Shown here piece by piece: positions 49,508 through 62,732 of a DNA stretch of 64,000 bases (positions are counted from its first letter, which is position 1; each line of letters starts with the position of its first letter). Made by a program: the position numbers and the translations under genes. The stretch comes from Pholiota molesta. Taxonomy: Eukaryota; Basidiomycota; Agaricomycetes; Agaricales; Strophariaceae. Below the pieces are notes generated by a model. It was not told where the DNA came from. It searched no databases and saw only the letters and a list, made by a program, of their open reading frames with translations. Location: assembly GCA_014925825.1 (NCBI GenBank), contig JACGCK010000024.1:248001-312000 (forward strand). Direction: 5' to 3'.

Positions 49508-51345
49508 ATGATTTTGAGAGGAACCTTTGTCCATACGCCTCATCTCAAGAGCTTGGAAATTCTTCATGACCACCTTCTAGGTAAGCAGCTTTATCCGCAC
49601 TGCGATGTCATGGGAAAATCCCATCCCATTCCACGGATTTCTTCCAGTCATCCTGGCCATCACACGAGATTTGTGCTGATCTTATTTCCCAACTTCTTTC
49701 TAGTGGTCAACTCAGACGGTTTCATAGCCTACTTGGCGCCCGCCCATTCCCCGGAGTCCAGACAGATCCTCGAGACCCATGTCGGTCCTCCCGTCATCGA
49801 GGTCCCCACCGGGTCCTTCATCATGCCTGCCTTCTGCGATCTGCACTTGCACGCGCCGCAATTCCTGTACCAGGGCACAGGGCTGGACTTGCCGCTGATG
49901 CAGTGGCTGGACCGCTACGCGCTCAAAGCAGAGGCGCGCATGGACGCAGATGCTGTCCTGGCGAAGCGCGTGTACACCCGCCTCGCGGCGCGTCTTAGGG
50001 AAAACGGGACGGGCACGGTGCTCCTTTTCGGGACAATCAAGGAAGAGACAAAGTGAGCACTCCGACGCTTGGTTTTCCATTGCATTGCGGCGGCAGAATT
50101 GTAATATATACACTTTGTCGGTCGGGCACTTCACGAACTTTATCATAACAGCTTGATCCTCGCGGAATGCATGCGCGCTGCCGGCCTCCGGGCATTCGTC
50201 GGGAAGCTCTCCATGGACATCGACATCACGTCCCCCGGGTCCCGCACACAGACGTACGTCGAGCCCTCCGCCGCTGCTTCGCTGGCCAACGCGCACGCCT
50301 TCGTCGACCACTGCCGCGCGCTCGTCGCGCACCTGCCACCATCCCAGCGGCTCGTGGCGCCCGTCTTGACCCCGCGCTTCGTGCCCACGTGCACGGACGC
50401 GCTCCTCGCGGGGCTCGGCGCGCTGTCGGAGACGCTCGGGGTGCGGATCCAGAGCCACCTCGCGGAGGCGAAGGACCAGGTCGAGTGGGTGCGCGCGCTG
50501 CGCGGGATGGAGGACATCGACGTGTTTGACAAGGTGCGCACCTGCTACCCAGCGCCGTCATCCTTAATGAATCATCAATGATGGACGATGCGCTAAACGT
50601 GCTCCTCGAACCCAGAACAACCTCCTGACGCCGCGCACGGTCCAAGCGCACTGCACCTTCCTCGGCGCGCCCGACTTCGCCCGGGTCGCCGCGCGCGGGA
50701 CGGCCGTCGCGCACTGCCCGCTCTCGAACGCGTACTTCTCGGCGGCGCCGTTCGCGCTGCGCGAGGCGCTGGACCGCGGCGTGCGGGTGGGGCTGGGGAC
50801 GGACGTGGCGGGCGGGTACAGTCTGGACGTGATGAACGCGATGCGCCAGGCCGTGGCGACGGCGCGGATGCGGGAGGGGCGGCGCCAGATGGGTGCTGGG
50901 GCTGGGGCTGCTGGGTCCGAGAGTAGCTTGGACTTGGAGGCGGGCCCTGGGGATCGGTCGATTGATTGGACGGAGGCGCTGTTCCTTGCGACGCGGGGAG
51001 GCGCGCTTGCGTTGGGGCTTGAAGGAGCGTTCTCTGTTGGGGCGCCGTTCGATGCACAGGAGAGTAGGTGTCCATGTTCCATCTATCCGTGTGTGATTCT
51101 GTGGGTGATTGATCCGTGGTCCACATCCAGTTCGGTTGTTCGATTCGCAGACTGGGGTGGGCGTAGGTCCGCTGGACTACTTCGACCTCGAATCCGACGT
51201 CAGCGGGTCAGTAGATCAAGCATCGGCGACTAAAGATACGCCTATTGGCCTTGAGCACGTCGAGAAATGGTGGTGTGTCGGGGATACCAGGAATCGTGGG
51301 GCGGTCTGGGTCCAAGGGAACGAGATAAGGAGCTTGGTGGTGTAA
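49508..51345 (+). CDS. GUD1: Guanine deaminase
   Basis: A zinc-dependent amidohydrolase converting guanine to xanthine and ammonia in purine salvage/catabolism, probably cytosolic. Five exons chain in frame. The metal-binding HxH is in FCDLHLHAPQF, with the substrate-loop glutamine just after. The second His is in RIQSHLAEAKDQVEWV, the third in VQAHCTFLG with AVAHCPLSNAYFS, and the Asp in VGLGTDVAGGYSLDVMNAM. The last exon holds VGPLDYFDLESD and ends RNRGAVWVQGNEIRSLVV. A 30-residue insert between the metal Asp and IDWTEALFLATRGGALALG is Gly/Ala/Ser-rich and probably a flexible loop. The start at 49508 (MILRGTFVHTP) fits the family's N-terminal strand. The exon-2 to exon-4 coding stretch is markedly GC-richer than its flanks. 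Confidence 0.92.
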
Positions 51346-54189
51346 GCGTTCTTTGTCAATGTAATAGAGTTATTCAGCATGTATGTACTTTGGTATTGCG
51401 GGGATTTTGGATTGACATACGACAGAGATCGAGAGGACTGCATGTGCTGCAGGCAGGAGAAGTTATGCAATGACATACATAATGACTGCGCCTATTAAGA
51501 GCTGATAGAGATGTCAATTAGCATTTCATACGTTCCGGGCTAGAACTCTGTCTTCGAAGCCTTGTGGGTCATCTTGGACTCTGCTGGTACAAAAGCAGGC
51601 CAATAATATGCAGTGAGTGTTCTGGCGAAATGGGTAGACTACCGACCTCTCCACCGTAGTACATATTTCTTGAAACACCATTTGATAGACTGCGAGCACG
51701 CGAGGAAAACCCACAAACAGTTCAACGACGATCCTCATGACTGCCGCACTTGTGGCATATGACGGCATGGTGTGATACTCACAGCCGTTTTAAGCGCATT
51801 CCCTTTACCTGAGTCCACCGATGTGGCCGGACAGAACCTAGAGTGGGGCTATTTCCGAGGCTCTATTCGTTGATACCCATCGTGCTGTTCCTCACCATCA
51901 TAACATACGTGGATAGGAGTTATAGGCTATCATAGGAAACAGAAAGACGAGTGGGCCAGCGCCCGCTGTAGCTCCACATTATTATAAGGTTTTGGGCTGT
52001 GTACAGGGGTGATATCATGGCGCAGAAGGATTACGATAACGCGGACGACGCTGGTTTAGGAAGGTGTCCTTCCTAATTAAACTGGGAGTATTGGAAGCAT
52101 GTGGCGCATAATGATAGTGGCGTGCCTTCTGGGTGGTACCCTTCGAGGGTGGTCTCCCAAACACTGCGTACTGAATGCGCGGTTGAGGAATGATGGTGGA
52201 TGTAATTTGGAGTCATTAGAAGAAGGTTGAGAATGTAACAGAAATAGCCAGGGGATGCATTTTACATATATATACTTAGCAGCTATCAAGACTGAGGGAG
52301 ATGTAAAAGTACCAGTCGTAACATGTGCCACCTTGTGAAATTTCGAAACATTGACCGCAAACTCGGTTTATTTGTGTGCTTGCTTTCGTTATTGATTAGT
52401 AACTGTTGAAGTAAAGGCCCTTTTCTCCCCGCCTCGAAATCACCTCTGAATCGCCCCTCGCTGGACGGGTGTCGAAACTGCACAGTCAAGGTGCCGTACG
52501 ATGAGAGCCAGCCACAGGAAAAAGAATGTGCCAGTTCCTATTCCTAGTCTCTGGGTCGTAAGTAGCGCGCTGGCAGATTAATTGGAGCTTGTCTTCTTCG
52601 TTGTCCTGCTCTAAAATAGCGACTTCCTCGTGGGCTATTCTTGCGAGGGCGTTGGCTGAACAAAACAGCGATCAGTGGGCTGTCAACGTTGTGTTATGAG
52701 GAGCCGGAACATGCCGTTGGAGTTGCAGCTCCGATTGATGTGGTGCTCGCTGGCCAGTTCAGAAAGAGAGGCATCACCTTGCTGAAAGCAATGGTCCCCC
52801 ACTGTCGAAATTCACTATATATGGATAGATGTTAAGAAATCGTAAATATCTACCTGTGCGTGGATTGGCAAGCATAAGCAAACAATACATTCCCTATCAA
52901 CTTGTGAAAATGTTGAGAAATCGTAAATATTTACTTGAACATGGTTTGGCAAGCACAAGCAAACAATGCATTCCCTATCGACTTGTGAAAATGTTGAGAA
53001 ATCGTAAATATTTACCTGAGCATGGATTGCCAAGCACGAGCAAACAATGCATTCCCTATCGACTTGCGAAATGTTTGAAAATGTTGAGAAATGACCAAGA
53101 AATGTTGAAGAAATGACACTTGGTACTTTAATTCTTTTACAGTTTCCGAAGACCGAGCGTGGCGGGTGCAGCCGCCAGCGAGGTCTGACAATAAAAGATT
53201 ATAGCAATGATTACAATTTACAGGCTTCTCCAAGGCTTCTCATCAATCAATCACATACAAGTGATAATAACCCGGGCCATTAATTAAGTATAAGGTTATT
53301 AATTAAGTATAAGTAAGTTAAAGTATATCAAAAGAAAATAATTTGATGAACCTGTCCTAAACATAAGTCTGCATCGAGAACTTGGGTGAGAATTTGGACG
53401 TTCGAATAATGTGACGCCATCAGCAAGGTGTTGAGGAGACCGAAGGTCGACCCTTTATTTATGAATCATTATGATTTGCTTCATATGTACATCGCACTCG
53501 AGACGAGACTTGGGCTTCATCGATTCATCACTGGTTTTATAGAAAGACCCGAAACCTGCGTATACATGATCTTTTTCTTGTCCTTTTCTCCTTTTGTTGA
53601 GCTTACACGGGTTGCCGAAGCATCACCGAAATCGATGTGTCATGGAATGGAACAAATATGCAGTCAGTTCTGTCCATATCGTTGCACGGATATTCATCAC
53701 TAACGCCGTGTCCAAGTACTCGAAAGGTAGAACGACGTCAAGAGCTGCATGATCTTGTCCATTCCATTTACCCACTTTAATAGAGCCTGTCTAGAGGGAG
53801 TCAGGGCGGGCACCGTGTGGTGGAAAGATCCATCATTCATTCAATCGCGGTATCAATGATGCAAGGGCTATTTTGGAGTGCACGAAGACTCACAGCCAGC
53901 GGCTCGGCAGCTCCCAGTGACAGTGATTCCTCCGCAGCCACCAGCCTCTTTATGTTTCCTTTCCCAGGAGGCCATGGGAGCGCAGGTGCATATTTGGGGC
54001 CGGTCTGCCATTCCCATTGGCCTAGCATCTGCACAAGGATCCCCGGGGCCATCTGACATTACCTGATCTGTAACACGAGTATATGTACGTGCCTTTTCCC
54101 TATAGGAATGCCTTTTCTGATCTCCGTCCTCCTTGGCTATCGTCCTACCACACAAGGCCCCCTCCGAATAACGCGCAGTCTTGTGTCCC
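51346..54189. other. Long intergenic stretch with one tandem repeat
   Basis: About 2.8 kb without a supportable gene apart from the repeat array described at 52829-53100. A short AT repeat (ATTAATTAAGTATAAG twice) occurs near 53279-53312. The final 600 bp are probably the promoter and leader of the first Zn2Cys6 gene. Confidence 0.5.
52829..53100 (+). repeat. Triple 81-bp tandem repeat, open in frame
   Basis: Units start at 52829, 52910 and 52991, followed by a truncated fourth (ATGTTGAGAAATG near 53081). Each begins ATGTTRAGAAATCGTAAATA. Being 81 bp (27 codons), the units keep one plus-strand frame open over 95 codons, with the peptide unit MLRNRKYL...LASTSKQCIPYRLVK. Units differ by a few substitutions. 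The minus strand is also open across it. A small gene of unknown function or a simple minisatellite are both possible. Confidence 0.7.
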
Positions 54190-57100
54190 ATGCCTTCCTC
54201 TGGCTCGACCCTCGACTTTGAGCATCATACCTCACCCCGTCCCCTCAAGCGTGCCAGGAAGACCAGCAACGCCACCCAAAAGGCCCACGGAGAGCAAGAA
54301 CACCAATTCGTCAACAATGCTCCGTTGGACCATATCTTCATCGCTGATGGAGTAGTGTCCAAGAAGCCTGGGGGTAAAAAGGTTAGCCGTGCTTTGCCTG
54401 CCCTCCGTCAAATCGCGAGGCGTTAATCCCTCTTTGCAGGCTCCGTTATCATGCTGCGAATGTCGAAGGTGAGGGTGATTTGGAATCTGGACGAGGGGAG
54501 ACGTTAACTGTATTATGTCATTGCCTGGCATTTTTAAGACTCAAGTTGAAGGTACGTTTATACTTCCGTCTTTCTGGCTTTCCGACCCTGAAGCATAAAC
54601 CTCTATTCGATGATTTAGTGTGATCGTAGCTTTCCCTGTGCGTCTTGCAAGGTATGTTCGCCAATACTACAAGCTTCCCTGCTCTCATTGCTAATGCTAC
54701 GTGTAGAAACGAGGTTGTGCAGAGATTTGCCCCGATGGTACGTCTAACTCCAACCAACCCCTCCATATCTGATATTCATATCCACACCATGAATTAGGCG
54801 TGCTCGTCTCGGGAAAAGGAACGCGTTTCATCCTTGCTAATACGGAGCACCTTCATGGCAAAATCCAAGAAATGAGCGATCGAATTCGCTCGCTAGAGGA
54901 TGCGTTACAATCTCTCCATTCTGAACATGTTTCCGATCCAGATGAACCTCATCCTTTGATGCAACCCGAACTATTAGGAATCAAGAGTACCATGGGCCTC
55001 TACAGCGGAACGCAAGGCCACCCCGATTCCCCGCCCAAATCAAGCAATAGCAACGGCAATGGCCATCATATGAATGTCGATTCCGCGAAAGTGGAACGAG
55101 GTTCCAGCGAGGACACCCTCGCCGCGCTAGACCAGCACCATGCATCACGCAGCACCACGGTAAGCCCCCATGCCTCCTAGCCTAAAAGCCTAGTTTATTC
55201 CGCGAACCCTGACTGACGCGGGGAAATCGGAAGGACGCGGAGGGCGCGACGACGTCTTCGCAGGCGCAGATGGCCGCCGAGATCGTGCGGCTGAGCCACA
55301 ATTTCCCACTCTCCGACACTATTTCGCCGGAGGGGAACCCGAGACTGCGCGCGTACATCCGGAGCCAGCTGCCCCCGCGCGCGGAGGCGGACTACCTCTG
55401 GGAGCAGGCGCGGCAGAACGCGCTGTGGCAGTACAACCCGCACCCGAGCGCGACGTTCTACCCGAACCTCGCGTACCACTGCTACACGTCCGACGTCGGC
55501 GCGCTCTCGCCGCGGCGGCTCGCGCTGCTGTTCATGATCCTCGCGGTCGGGTGCCTCGTGGACCTGCCGCGCCGCGCGCCGGACCACCCGGACGCGGAGA
55601 AGTACCACCAGTTCGCGCGCGCGAGCCTGTGCGAGATCCCGGTGATGGAGGAGACGAATGTGGAGACGGTCACGGCGCTGTTCTACGAGATATGGTACCT
55701 CCTTGTGTTCTCCGATAAAAAGAAAGCGGCCGGGTACGCGTGGGGCCTCATGGGCCTGACGGCCAAGCTCGCACAGAGCGTGAGTGTCCGAGTTGACGCT
55801 GTACTTTGCATTTTCTAACTGACACCGGCTGTTCTTTCTATATTCAGATTGGGTTGCGTACGTCGGACTGGTTCGTCTTATCTTGGCGACTATTATTAAC
55901 TCTGGATGTTTTTGCAGATCGGAACGGGGGAAAGTCGAAGGTGATACCAGAGGAGGTGGAAAAGCGGCGCTCGCTGTTCTGGGAGCTGCTGTACTTGGAT
56001 GCACGTTTGGTGCGTATTGAATACACTCATGTCTGTCCTCGGTTTTTGGGTTTACACATGTCGTTAGTCGTTGTCGCTCGGTCGCCCGCCCTCGCTGTCG
56101 TTCAGCCACACAGACTGCCCCCGGCCGTCGTACACACCCGACGAAGACTGCGACATTTCGCTCAGCTTCCACTTCTGTGAGTCCATGTCGAAACTGGAGA
56201 GGAGCCCATATTCAACAAATCTTGATGTGCAGACCAGCAATGGAAGCACTCGTGTTACGAGGAGTGCCTCTCGCCTGTGCTGGACGCGATCTCCAAGCCC
56301 ATGCTCGAGTATGAAACAGTCCTTGATCTCGATAAGCGCATTCGCGATTTCTCGATCCCTGCTTCCCTCCGCAACAAGGAGATCAACACCCGGCCCATCG
56401 TAATGCAGCGCGCGTCGCTCTCGACCGCCCTAGAAGCAGGTACGCTTTGGATCCGCTCAAGGTTTTGTCTCTTATCTCACAGTCTCATTCTTCCCTCCTG
56501 CGTCTGTTTACACAGTCCTATTGCAACTGCACCGCCAGTTCTTCACACGCGCGCTGAGCGGGCCAGAGGAGGCGTTCAACCGCCGACACAAGTACGCGCC
56601 GTCGGTGGTGGCTGTCTTCCTGAGCGCCACGCGGATGATCGCGAACGTGGAGGAGCTCTACACGCAGGAGCCGGATCTGACGGCGCGGATATTGGGGTAC
56701 TGGTCGAATGCGTTCTCGGCTGCTGTGAGTCATTGGTATTTTTGTGGTTGGCCGGGCGAGCGACTTCGGCTTCTGTTCCCGCCAGCGCTTGTTTGGCGTG
56801 GGCTGGACTCCTTCCAGGGGGGTGTCTGCATACGCCCTCTTATCTTTATCTGAACCTCTAACATGTGGGCATCACGACCTATGGGTAGCGGTGCGCATGC
56901 ATGTGTGAGAGTCACTTATTGATAAAGCGAGGGTTGGGGTTGAAAGCTAGAGTAGAGCGCAATTCCTGACCGAGTCTTTCTTACCCAGGTCGCGCTATGT
57001 CTGCTTGTTTCGCGTGCCCCATTCACGTGTCTGTCTCCCGCGGCGCTTCAAGAGCTAGAACGCGCGCGCCTTCTCTTCCGCTCCGCGAAGGACAGATGTC

Positions 57101-57991
57101 CGCGGGCTTTGCAAGTTATTGTGGGTCTTCTGTCATTTCCTCCGAAGATCTCTCGTCGTTTCTCAATTGCGTGTGGAATTTCTATTGTACTTTTTCTAGC
57201 CCGTGCTCGAGACGATGATTGACAAGGCGAATCATATCTATACCAGTTGGTCCGAAGGCCAGGAAGTGCCGACGATTGTCCTTAAACATATTACGGAAGA
57301 TCCTTATTCGGATGGGGATGGGAATGGCCAAAGTAATGGGTATTATCAGCAGCAATATGCCCAGCAGCAGCAGCAGAAACAACAACAACAACAGCAGCAG
57401 CAGCAGCAGCAGCAGGCGCCTAACGGCCAAGCAAACTCGGACATCTTCGTGCGCTCACACCGAAGCCTGACGCAGTGCATCGTCGAAGCGCACCAGCGCG
57501 CGAGAGCCATCTTCCCCCTGCGCAAGCCGTGTCAATGCTCCGCCAAGGTGTCGCTGAGCTGCCCGCCGTCGCACTCCTGGAGCCCGCTCCCGAAGATGGG
57601 GGCGTCGCAGTCGCAGGCGTCGCCGGTGCTGCCGCCCGAGCTCCCGGCGGGCGTGCTGCATTCCGGTTTCCCGCGGATGTCGCCTGCGCCGGTGGGGTTC
57701 CTCGCGGCGGGCGGGTCGCCGCCGCCGTCCGGGATGAACGGCGGGATGCGGGGGTACTCGCCTGCGAGCAATCCGGCGCAGAGCCCGGGGTATGGCGGGC
57801 AGGGGCAGCAGCAGCAGCCGCAGGTGTTCGAGGGGATTTATACCCAGCAGGTGTTGCCTGCAGACGGACCGCCTGTGCCGACGTTTGGGCTGTCGCAGGG
57901 GTCCAAGTTGGGGGTGGTGGACTCTATCAACTTTGAGATGGGTGCGCTGGATTCGAAAAACGATCAAGCAGCCTGGATGGCCTTCTTTTGA
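54190..57991 (+). CDS. Zn2Cys6 transcription factor with fungal-specific TF domain and polyQ tract (copy 1)
   Basis: A nuclear DNA-binding regulator in about a dozen exons. The N-terminus is basic (RPLKRARKTS). The zinc cluster is assembled over several tiny exons: LSCCECRR, LKLK, CDRSFPCASC, KRGCAEICPD, with six canonical cysteines. A coiled-coil-like linker follows (LHGKIQEMSDRIRSLEDALQ). The middle homology (fungal_trans) region has LPPRAEADYLWEQARQNALW, GALSPRRLALLFMILAVGCL, PVMEETNVETVTALFYEIW, GYAWGLMGLTAKLAQ, EEVEKRRSLFWELLYLDARL and SLSLGRPPSLS. The C-terminal region has a Q-rich tract at 57345-57415 with an uninterrupted 12-Q run, then a Gly/Pro/Ser-rich tail, ending DQAAWMAFF. Target genes unknown. 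It is a tandem paralogue of the gene at 58959. Confidence 0.85.
57378..57415 (+). repeat. CAA/CAG microsatellite encoding polyglutamine
   Basis: A run of CAA and then mostly CAG codons encodes 12 consecutive glutamines within a longer Q-rich stretch of the first Zn2Cys6 factor. It is likely length-variable between strains. Confidence 0.85.
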
Positions 57992-58958
57992 GTGGTGTGA
58001 GGTGGTGGGCTTTTTCCTGATTTCGCTTTCATGGCTGGGACTTGCTATTTTTTCTATGTACTACATGATCACGACCTTACTCCTCTTTCAGCTTCATCTG
58101 TCACTACTTACTAGCATTGTGTATGTTCTTCGCTCTGGGAGATCTGTACGATATTATTCCCATTCTTTACAACGTTCTGCGCTGAAGTAGGAGCGCCCTT
58201 CTTCCTCGTTACTCAGTCCCGCCGAGGCTTCCATGATCACTAGTAGAAGTTGTATGTTTGCTGTACATACGCTTCCATCACTTATCCACGGATTGGAGAA
58301 TACTTGCAACACGTACTTACAAGCGGCAGTTCCGCATCTTGTAGGGCATCTTCCTATTTGGTGTACACCGCGATCTGGCCAATTACGAATAGAAGGTTAC
58401 GATGCCCGCTATATAGGGTGTTTGGCGAGCATATTGGATAGGTCTGGTGCATGTGTTTGCATTTGGGCCATAATCTCGTGCTAACTTTGTATCGATATCG
58501 TTTTTGATTGAAGTTTAGTTTAGGTGCGAGGAATGCTTAATGGACCAAATCCTATTTTCGAGGACTCGTTCGAACTCCGTTGCTTGATTCAATTTTCGTC
58601 GCTCTTCTCGATCCTTTGGAATCTTTGATTGATAATTGATAATCCCTGTTGACGGATGTCTAGACCGATGTACGCGTCATCCTTAAGATAGGGATATAAG
58701 GCACTCTGGAGTACCTGCAAGAAATAATAAAATACCGGAAAAGACGCCGATGGAGGTGCCTTCGGTTGTTCCGATTACTAGTATTTGAAGGTTGCCTGTC
58801 ATGCTTAGAACGCCTTTGTATGTACCCTCCGAAGGTCACGGGTCGACAGGACGATAGAGACGTTCTTAACTCTAATCTACATTCTTCCGTTTTCTCATTG
58901 CCCCTGCTGCTGGGGCCCCACCACGCAGTCGTGCCCTTTGTCAGTTTTCTACTTCAAC
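57992..58958. other. Intergenic between tandem transcription factors
   Basis: No gene recognised. T-rich 3' flank of copy 1 followed by the promoter side of copy 2. Confidence 0.55.
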
Positions 58959-61900
58959 ATGCTGGGGAGCTCGCTCGACTATACGCAAGATGGCCAGTCC
59001 CCTTTGAGACCGACGAAACGACCTCGGAATGTATCGTTCTCGGGCGAGGTGTTGCAATCACAGGCTGCTGGTTATGGAGAAGAGCAAGAAATGGATATGG
59101 GTATGGGCACAGGTGGACCTGCAACGAGGAACGTGGTTCCGACTGCGTCATCAGCGAATAGAGGGCGAGTTGATGATAAAAATAATCGGAAATTGTCTTG
59201 CAAAGAATGTCGGAGGTGCGTAAATAGGCTGCGTGGAACCTCGCTCATCGTGCTGATTACTGGGTCGGCCATAAATCCAGGTTGAAACTCAAGGTCAGTG
59301 ATCCTTGTACTGAAAACTAATGAGCCATACGTTGACTATCGACTTGCTATCGATAGTGTGATCGAGTATTCCCTTGCCAAGTGAGCTCAAGCGTTCATCC
59401 GTCAATTTTTCCAAAACCCACATAATTTGTACCTTTCAGTCGTGTGTCAAGAGAGGCTGCGGGAGTTTATGTCCTGATGGTCCGTATTCCGAATTAGTAT
59501 GTCTATTTTTATTTTGGCGCTTAACGTCAAATGTCATATCACAGGCGCCCTCACCTCTGGCAGGGGAAGCAGGTGATGTTATCGCCTATGTTCCTATCGA
59601 GCCATCATTGACAATCCGATAAAATGCCGTAGGTTCATCCTTGCTGGAGCAGAGCAGCTCCACGACAAGATATTCGAGCTTGGGGATCGTGTCAGACAGC
59701 TTGAAGAGGCGCTTGAAGTCGAACGCTCACTCAATTCAACCGAACCCCATCCTCTTCTTGCACCGGATCTACTCAGAATCAAGACATCGCAAGATCTTTA
59801 TGGCCCACATTCATATAACTTACCACCCAGCACCTCGTCATCAGATCCTGCTGCAAGTGCACGGGACGAGCACCTTCGTCAGTCTGTTGGCGCGCTGTCC
59901 TTGAGCTCGCAGCCCACGTACGCGGAGAGCTCGCGGCCTAAAGAGTTCCTCGCGCGGAGAGGCTCCTCGCCCCCGGGTGTGGCGCCTGATATTTTGCAAC
60001 TGAGCGTCACGTTTCCGTTTCCTTGGGCGGTCGATGTCAGTATGCGCAAACGTATCCGGGATGCGTTACCTCCCAGGGAAGAGGCGCAGAGGATATGCCA
60101 AGAGGCGCGGAATAACGCTCTATGGCAGTAAGTCGATATCGTTTGCGAGTGAAAAGGGAGAGCTGATGCCATGATGTTTAGATTCAACCTCGACGCTTCA
60201 GAAACCTTCCTTCCCAACCTCTTAAATTATTGCTATTCTACTCCAATCGACGCGCTCAGCCCCAGGCGCCTCGCTCTGCTCTTGATGCACCTGTCGATAG
60301 GCTCTCTGGTGGACCTTAATCGCTCCCTCGGATCGCTCCACGGCGAGGCCTACCACCACCTCGCCAGAGCTGCCGTCTGCGAAATTCCGTTGATGGAGGA
60401 GCCTGATTTTGATGTCCTTCACGCTCTGGTGAGTGATTGGGATTGGGAGACGGATGCGGGCATTAGCATTACTGATCTTATGTTCTAATCATTGTCGTCA
60501 GTTCTTTATGATCTGGTATCATCTTATATTCTCTGATAACAAGAAGGCGGTCGGCTACGCGTGGAACTTAATGGGATTCGTCGCGAAATTGGCCCAAGGA
60601 GTATGTGCTGCATTTGTGTTTAACGTTATCTACTTAGGAAAAGTGCTCACTCTGGCCGCCGACCCTAGCTTGGACTCCGTACGCATACCTCCGTGCCCTT
60701 GATACTCGGAAAATACTGATTCTGGCTTTTCGACCCTTGCTCTGATTGACGTGCTATTGATTCCGATTCATTCACTTGATGACCCTGGGGTGCAGACAGG
60801 GACAAGCCGCAGCTGAAAACGATTCCAGAGGAGCATGAGAAACGCCGCTCCGTGTTTTGGGAGCTGTTAAATATGGACTGCCGGATGGTGGGTTCAAGTT
60901 TACCCTGCTTTGTTGCGCTCCGTTGATCGTGCTTGCGCTCAATGCACTTTTGATTCCTTTTTCAAAGGCATTATCCCTTGGGCGGCCACCATCGATACAG
61001 TTGGCCCATGTCGATATCAAGCCGCCTACTTGTATCGGCCCTGGGCTGTATGTCCCCAGAGAAGAAATTGTCTGTACGTCAGCCGTCCTTGCCCGGTCCT
61101 TCCTTCTTTAATTCCCTTGCATGCAAGAGAGATTGGAACTGACGAAATAAGCCCAGATCACGAATGGAAGAACGCGTTTTTTATCCAATGCCTGACACCG
61201 ATGCTGGAGGCGATGGTGGCCGTCGCGCAGCCCGCGTACGCGCGCATCCTGCACCTGGACACCGCCGTCCGGGACTTTAGTGTGCCCGCGCTGCTGGACG
61301 AGCACCAGCCGCACGACGCGAACCCGCGCTTCCTGGTCATGCAGCGCGGGCTTGTGACGATGAGCCGTGAGATCGGTGCGTGGGTGTCCTTCTTCCTGCA
61401 GGGCTTTGAGTGCTGAATTTGATTTCTGTTTTAGCCCTGCTTCAATTGCATCGACGGTACTTCACGGAAGCGATGAGCAGCCCCGAAGCGTTTGATCTCT
61501 GCCATCCGTATGCGCCGTCTGTGCTTGCGACGTACCTGGGCACATCGAACCTGATAGCTGCAGTTGAAACGCTGTTCAATCAGCAGCAGCAACTCAGTGT
61601 GCGGTTCCTCCATTTCTGGTTCAACTCCTTCTCTGCCGCGGTTAGTTTATATCTAATGCTTTTAGACGATCCGTTCTTCGATCTGAATGAAACGTTTCAT
61701 CTAGGTGACGCTTGCGCTCCTCATCTCGCGGGCACCGTCGACCTCGCTTGCGACGTATGCCTTCCAGGACTTGGAAAAAGCGTGTCGGCTCTTCCGCGCA
61801 GCGGCGAAGATTCTGCCGTTCAGCAGCAAGGCTCTGGTGCGTACATATATCTCTCATCCTCGACCACGCTTCATCCTTACTCCGTGCGCTTTCTTAATTT

Positions 61901-62396
61901 CTTATTATGCTAGCCTGTGATGCAGAAGCTGGCGGAGAAATCTCAGAGAGCTTTGGCCAATCGCCATACCGCAGACAGCAGCGGCAACGCGCAAACGGGA
62001 TACACGATGTTCCCGCAGCCGCAGCCCACGCTCCCGCCGTCCTTCAGCGGCGCGCACCCGCTCATATCGCAGGCGGCCGAGCGCATGGAGGCGCGCTCCC
62101 AAGGCCGGCGCGAGCCGCCCGTATCCGCTGGCAGTACCAGCAGCAGTACCGCTACTGCTAATACGGGGCGCCCGGGCGGGGCCGTGGACCACGCGCAGGA
62201 GTCGTGGCTGCCGGACATCTACCACTTCTCGAGCCTGGGCCTGAGCCTGGAGGAGCGGTACGCGGTGGCGTCCGCGCAGCCGACGCCGTTCATCGCGTCG
62301 TCGCCGCGCGTGGCGGAGAACCAGACGTTCAATTTTGACCACGGGGCGCTGAGCGTGGGGTTGGTGGAGGAGACGAGTTATATGGCGTGGTTCTGA
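58959..62396 (+). CDS. Zn2Cys6 transcription factor with fungal-specific TF domain (copy 2)
   Basis: A paralogue of the gene at 54190 with matching exon pattern. The N-terminus is polar with basic RPTKRPRNVSF. The zinc cluster reads LSCKECRR, LKLK, CDRVFPCQ, SCVKRGCGSLCPDG over four exons separated by short introns. The linker is coiled-coil-like (LHDKIFELGDRVRQLEEAL). The regulatory domain includes ALPPREEAQRICQEARNNAL, DALSPRRLALLLMHLSIGSL, PLMEEPDFDVLHAL, GYAWNLMGFVAKLAQG, EEHEKRRSVFWELLNMDCRM and ALSLGRPPS. The C-terminal end (DHGALSVGL, SYMAWF) mirrors that of copy 1 (INFEMGALD, AWMAFF), a likely conserved activation tail. It lacks the polyQ tract. The exon border around 60700-61140 is the least certain. 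A nuclear role is inferred; targets unknown. Confidence 0.83.
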
Positions 62397-62732
62397 TGCG
62401 GCCGGGCGTGCGGTGTGTTATTCGTATGTGTCAGATTTTTTGGGGGTTGATAGTTCGTGGTGAGACTCGATGTGCGGTGGAATTTGCTGTGGATGGCGGT
62501 GTGACAGTGTCCCACAGTATTGAAGACGATTGATATTGCTATGTGCATGTATATATTTTGCGGCCTGTATTTTTGAAGCTTAAGCCGTTGTTGCAACAGG
62601 ATGAAACAGTGTCTACATTGCTCTTTATCTCCAAGACTCAAGTATGATTTAGGAAATTTAGGCCTCAAGAATCAATGATTGCAAAAAATGAAGAAAAGAA
62701 AAAAAAAAAACCAAGGACGAACACTGGTATAC
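62397..62732. other. 3' flank of the second transcription factor
   Basis: No gene recognised. An A-run of about 18 bp (62692-62710 region) lies just beyond the 3' end of the tRNA, which on the minus strand reads as the T-rich terminator expected for RNA polymerase III. Confidence 0.5.

Noticed and set aside
52829..53100. CRISPR array
   Set aside because: Contiguous 81-bp tandem units without unique spacers in a eukaryotic genome.
55195..56172. 325-codon minus-strand frame
   Set aside because: Antisense of the GC-rich regulatory-domain exons of the first Zn2Cys6 factor; Arg-rich shadow composition.
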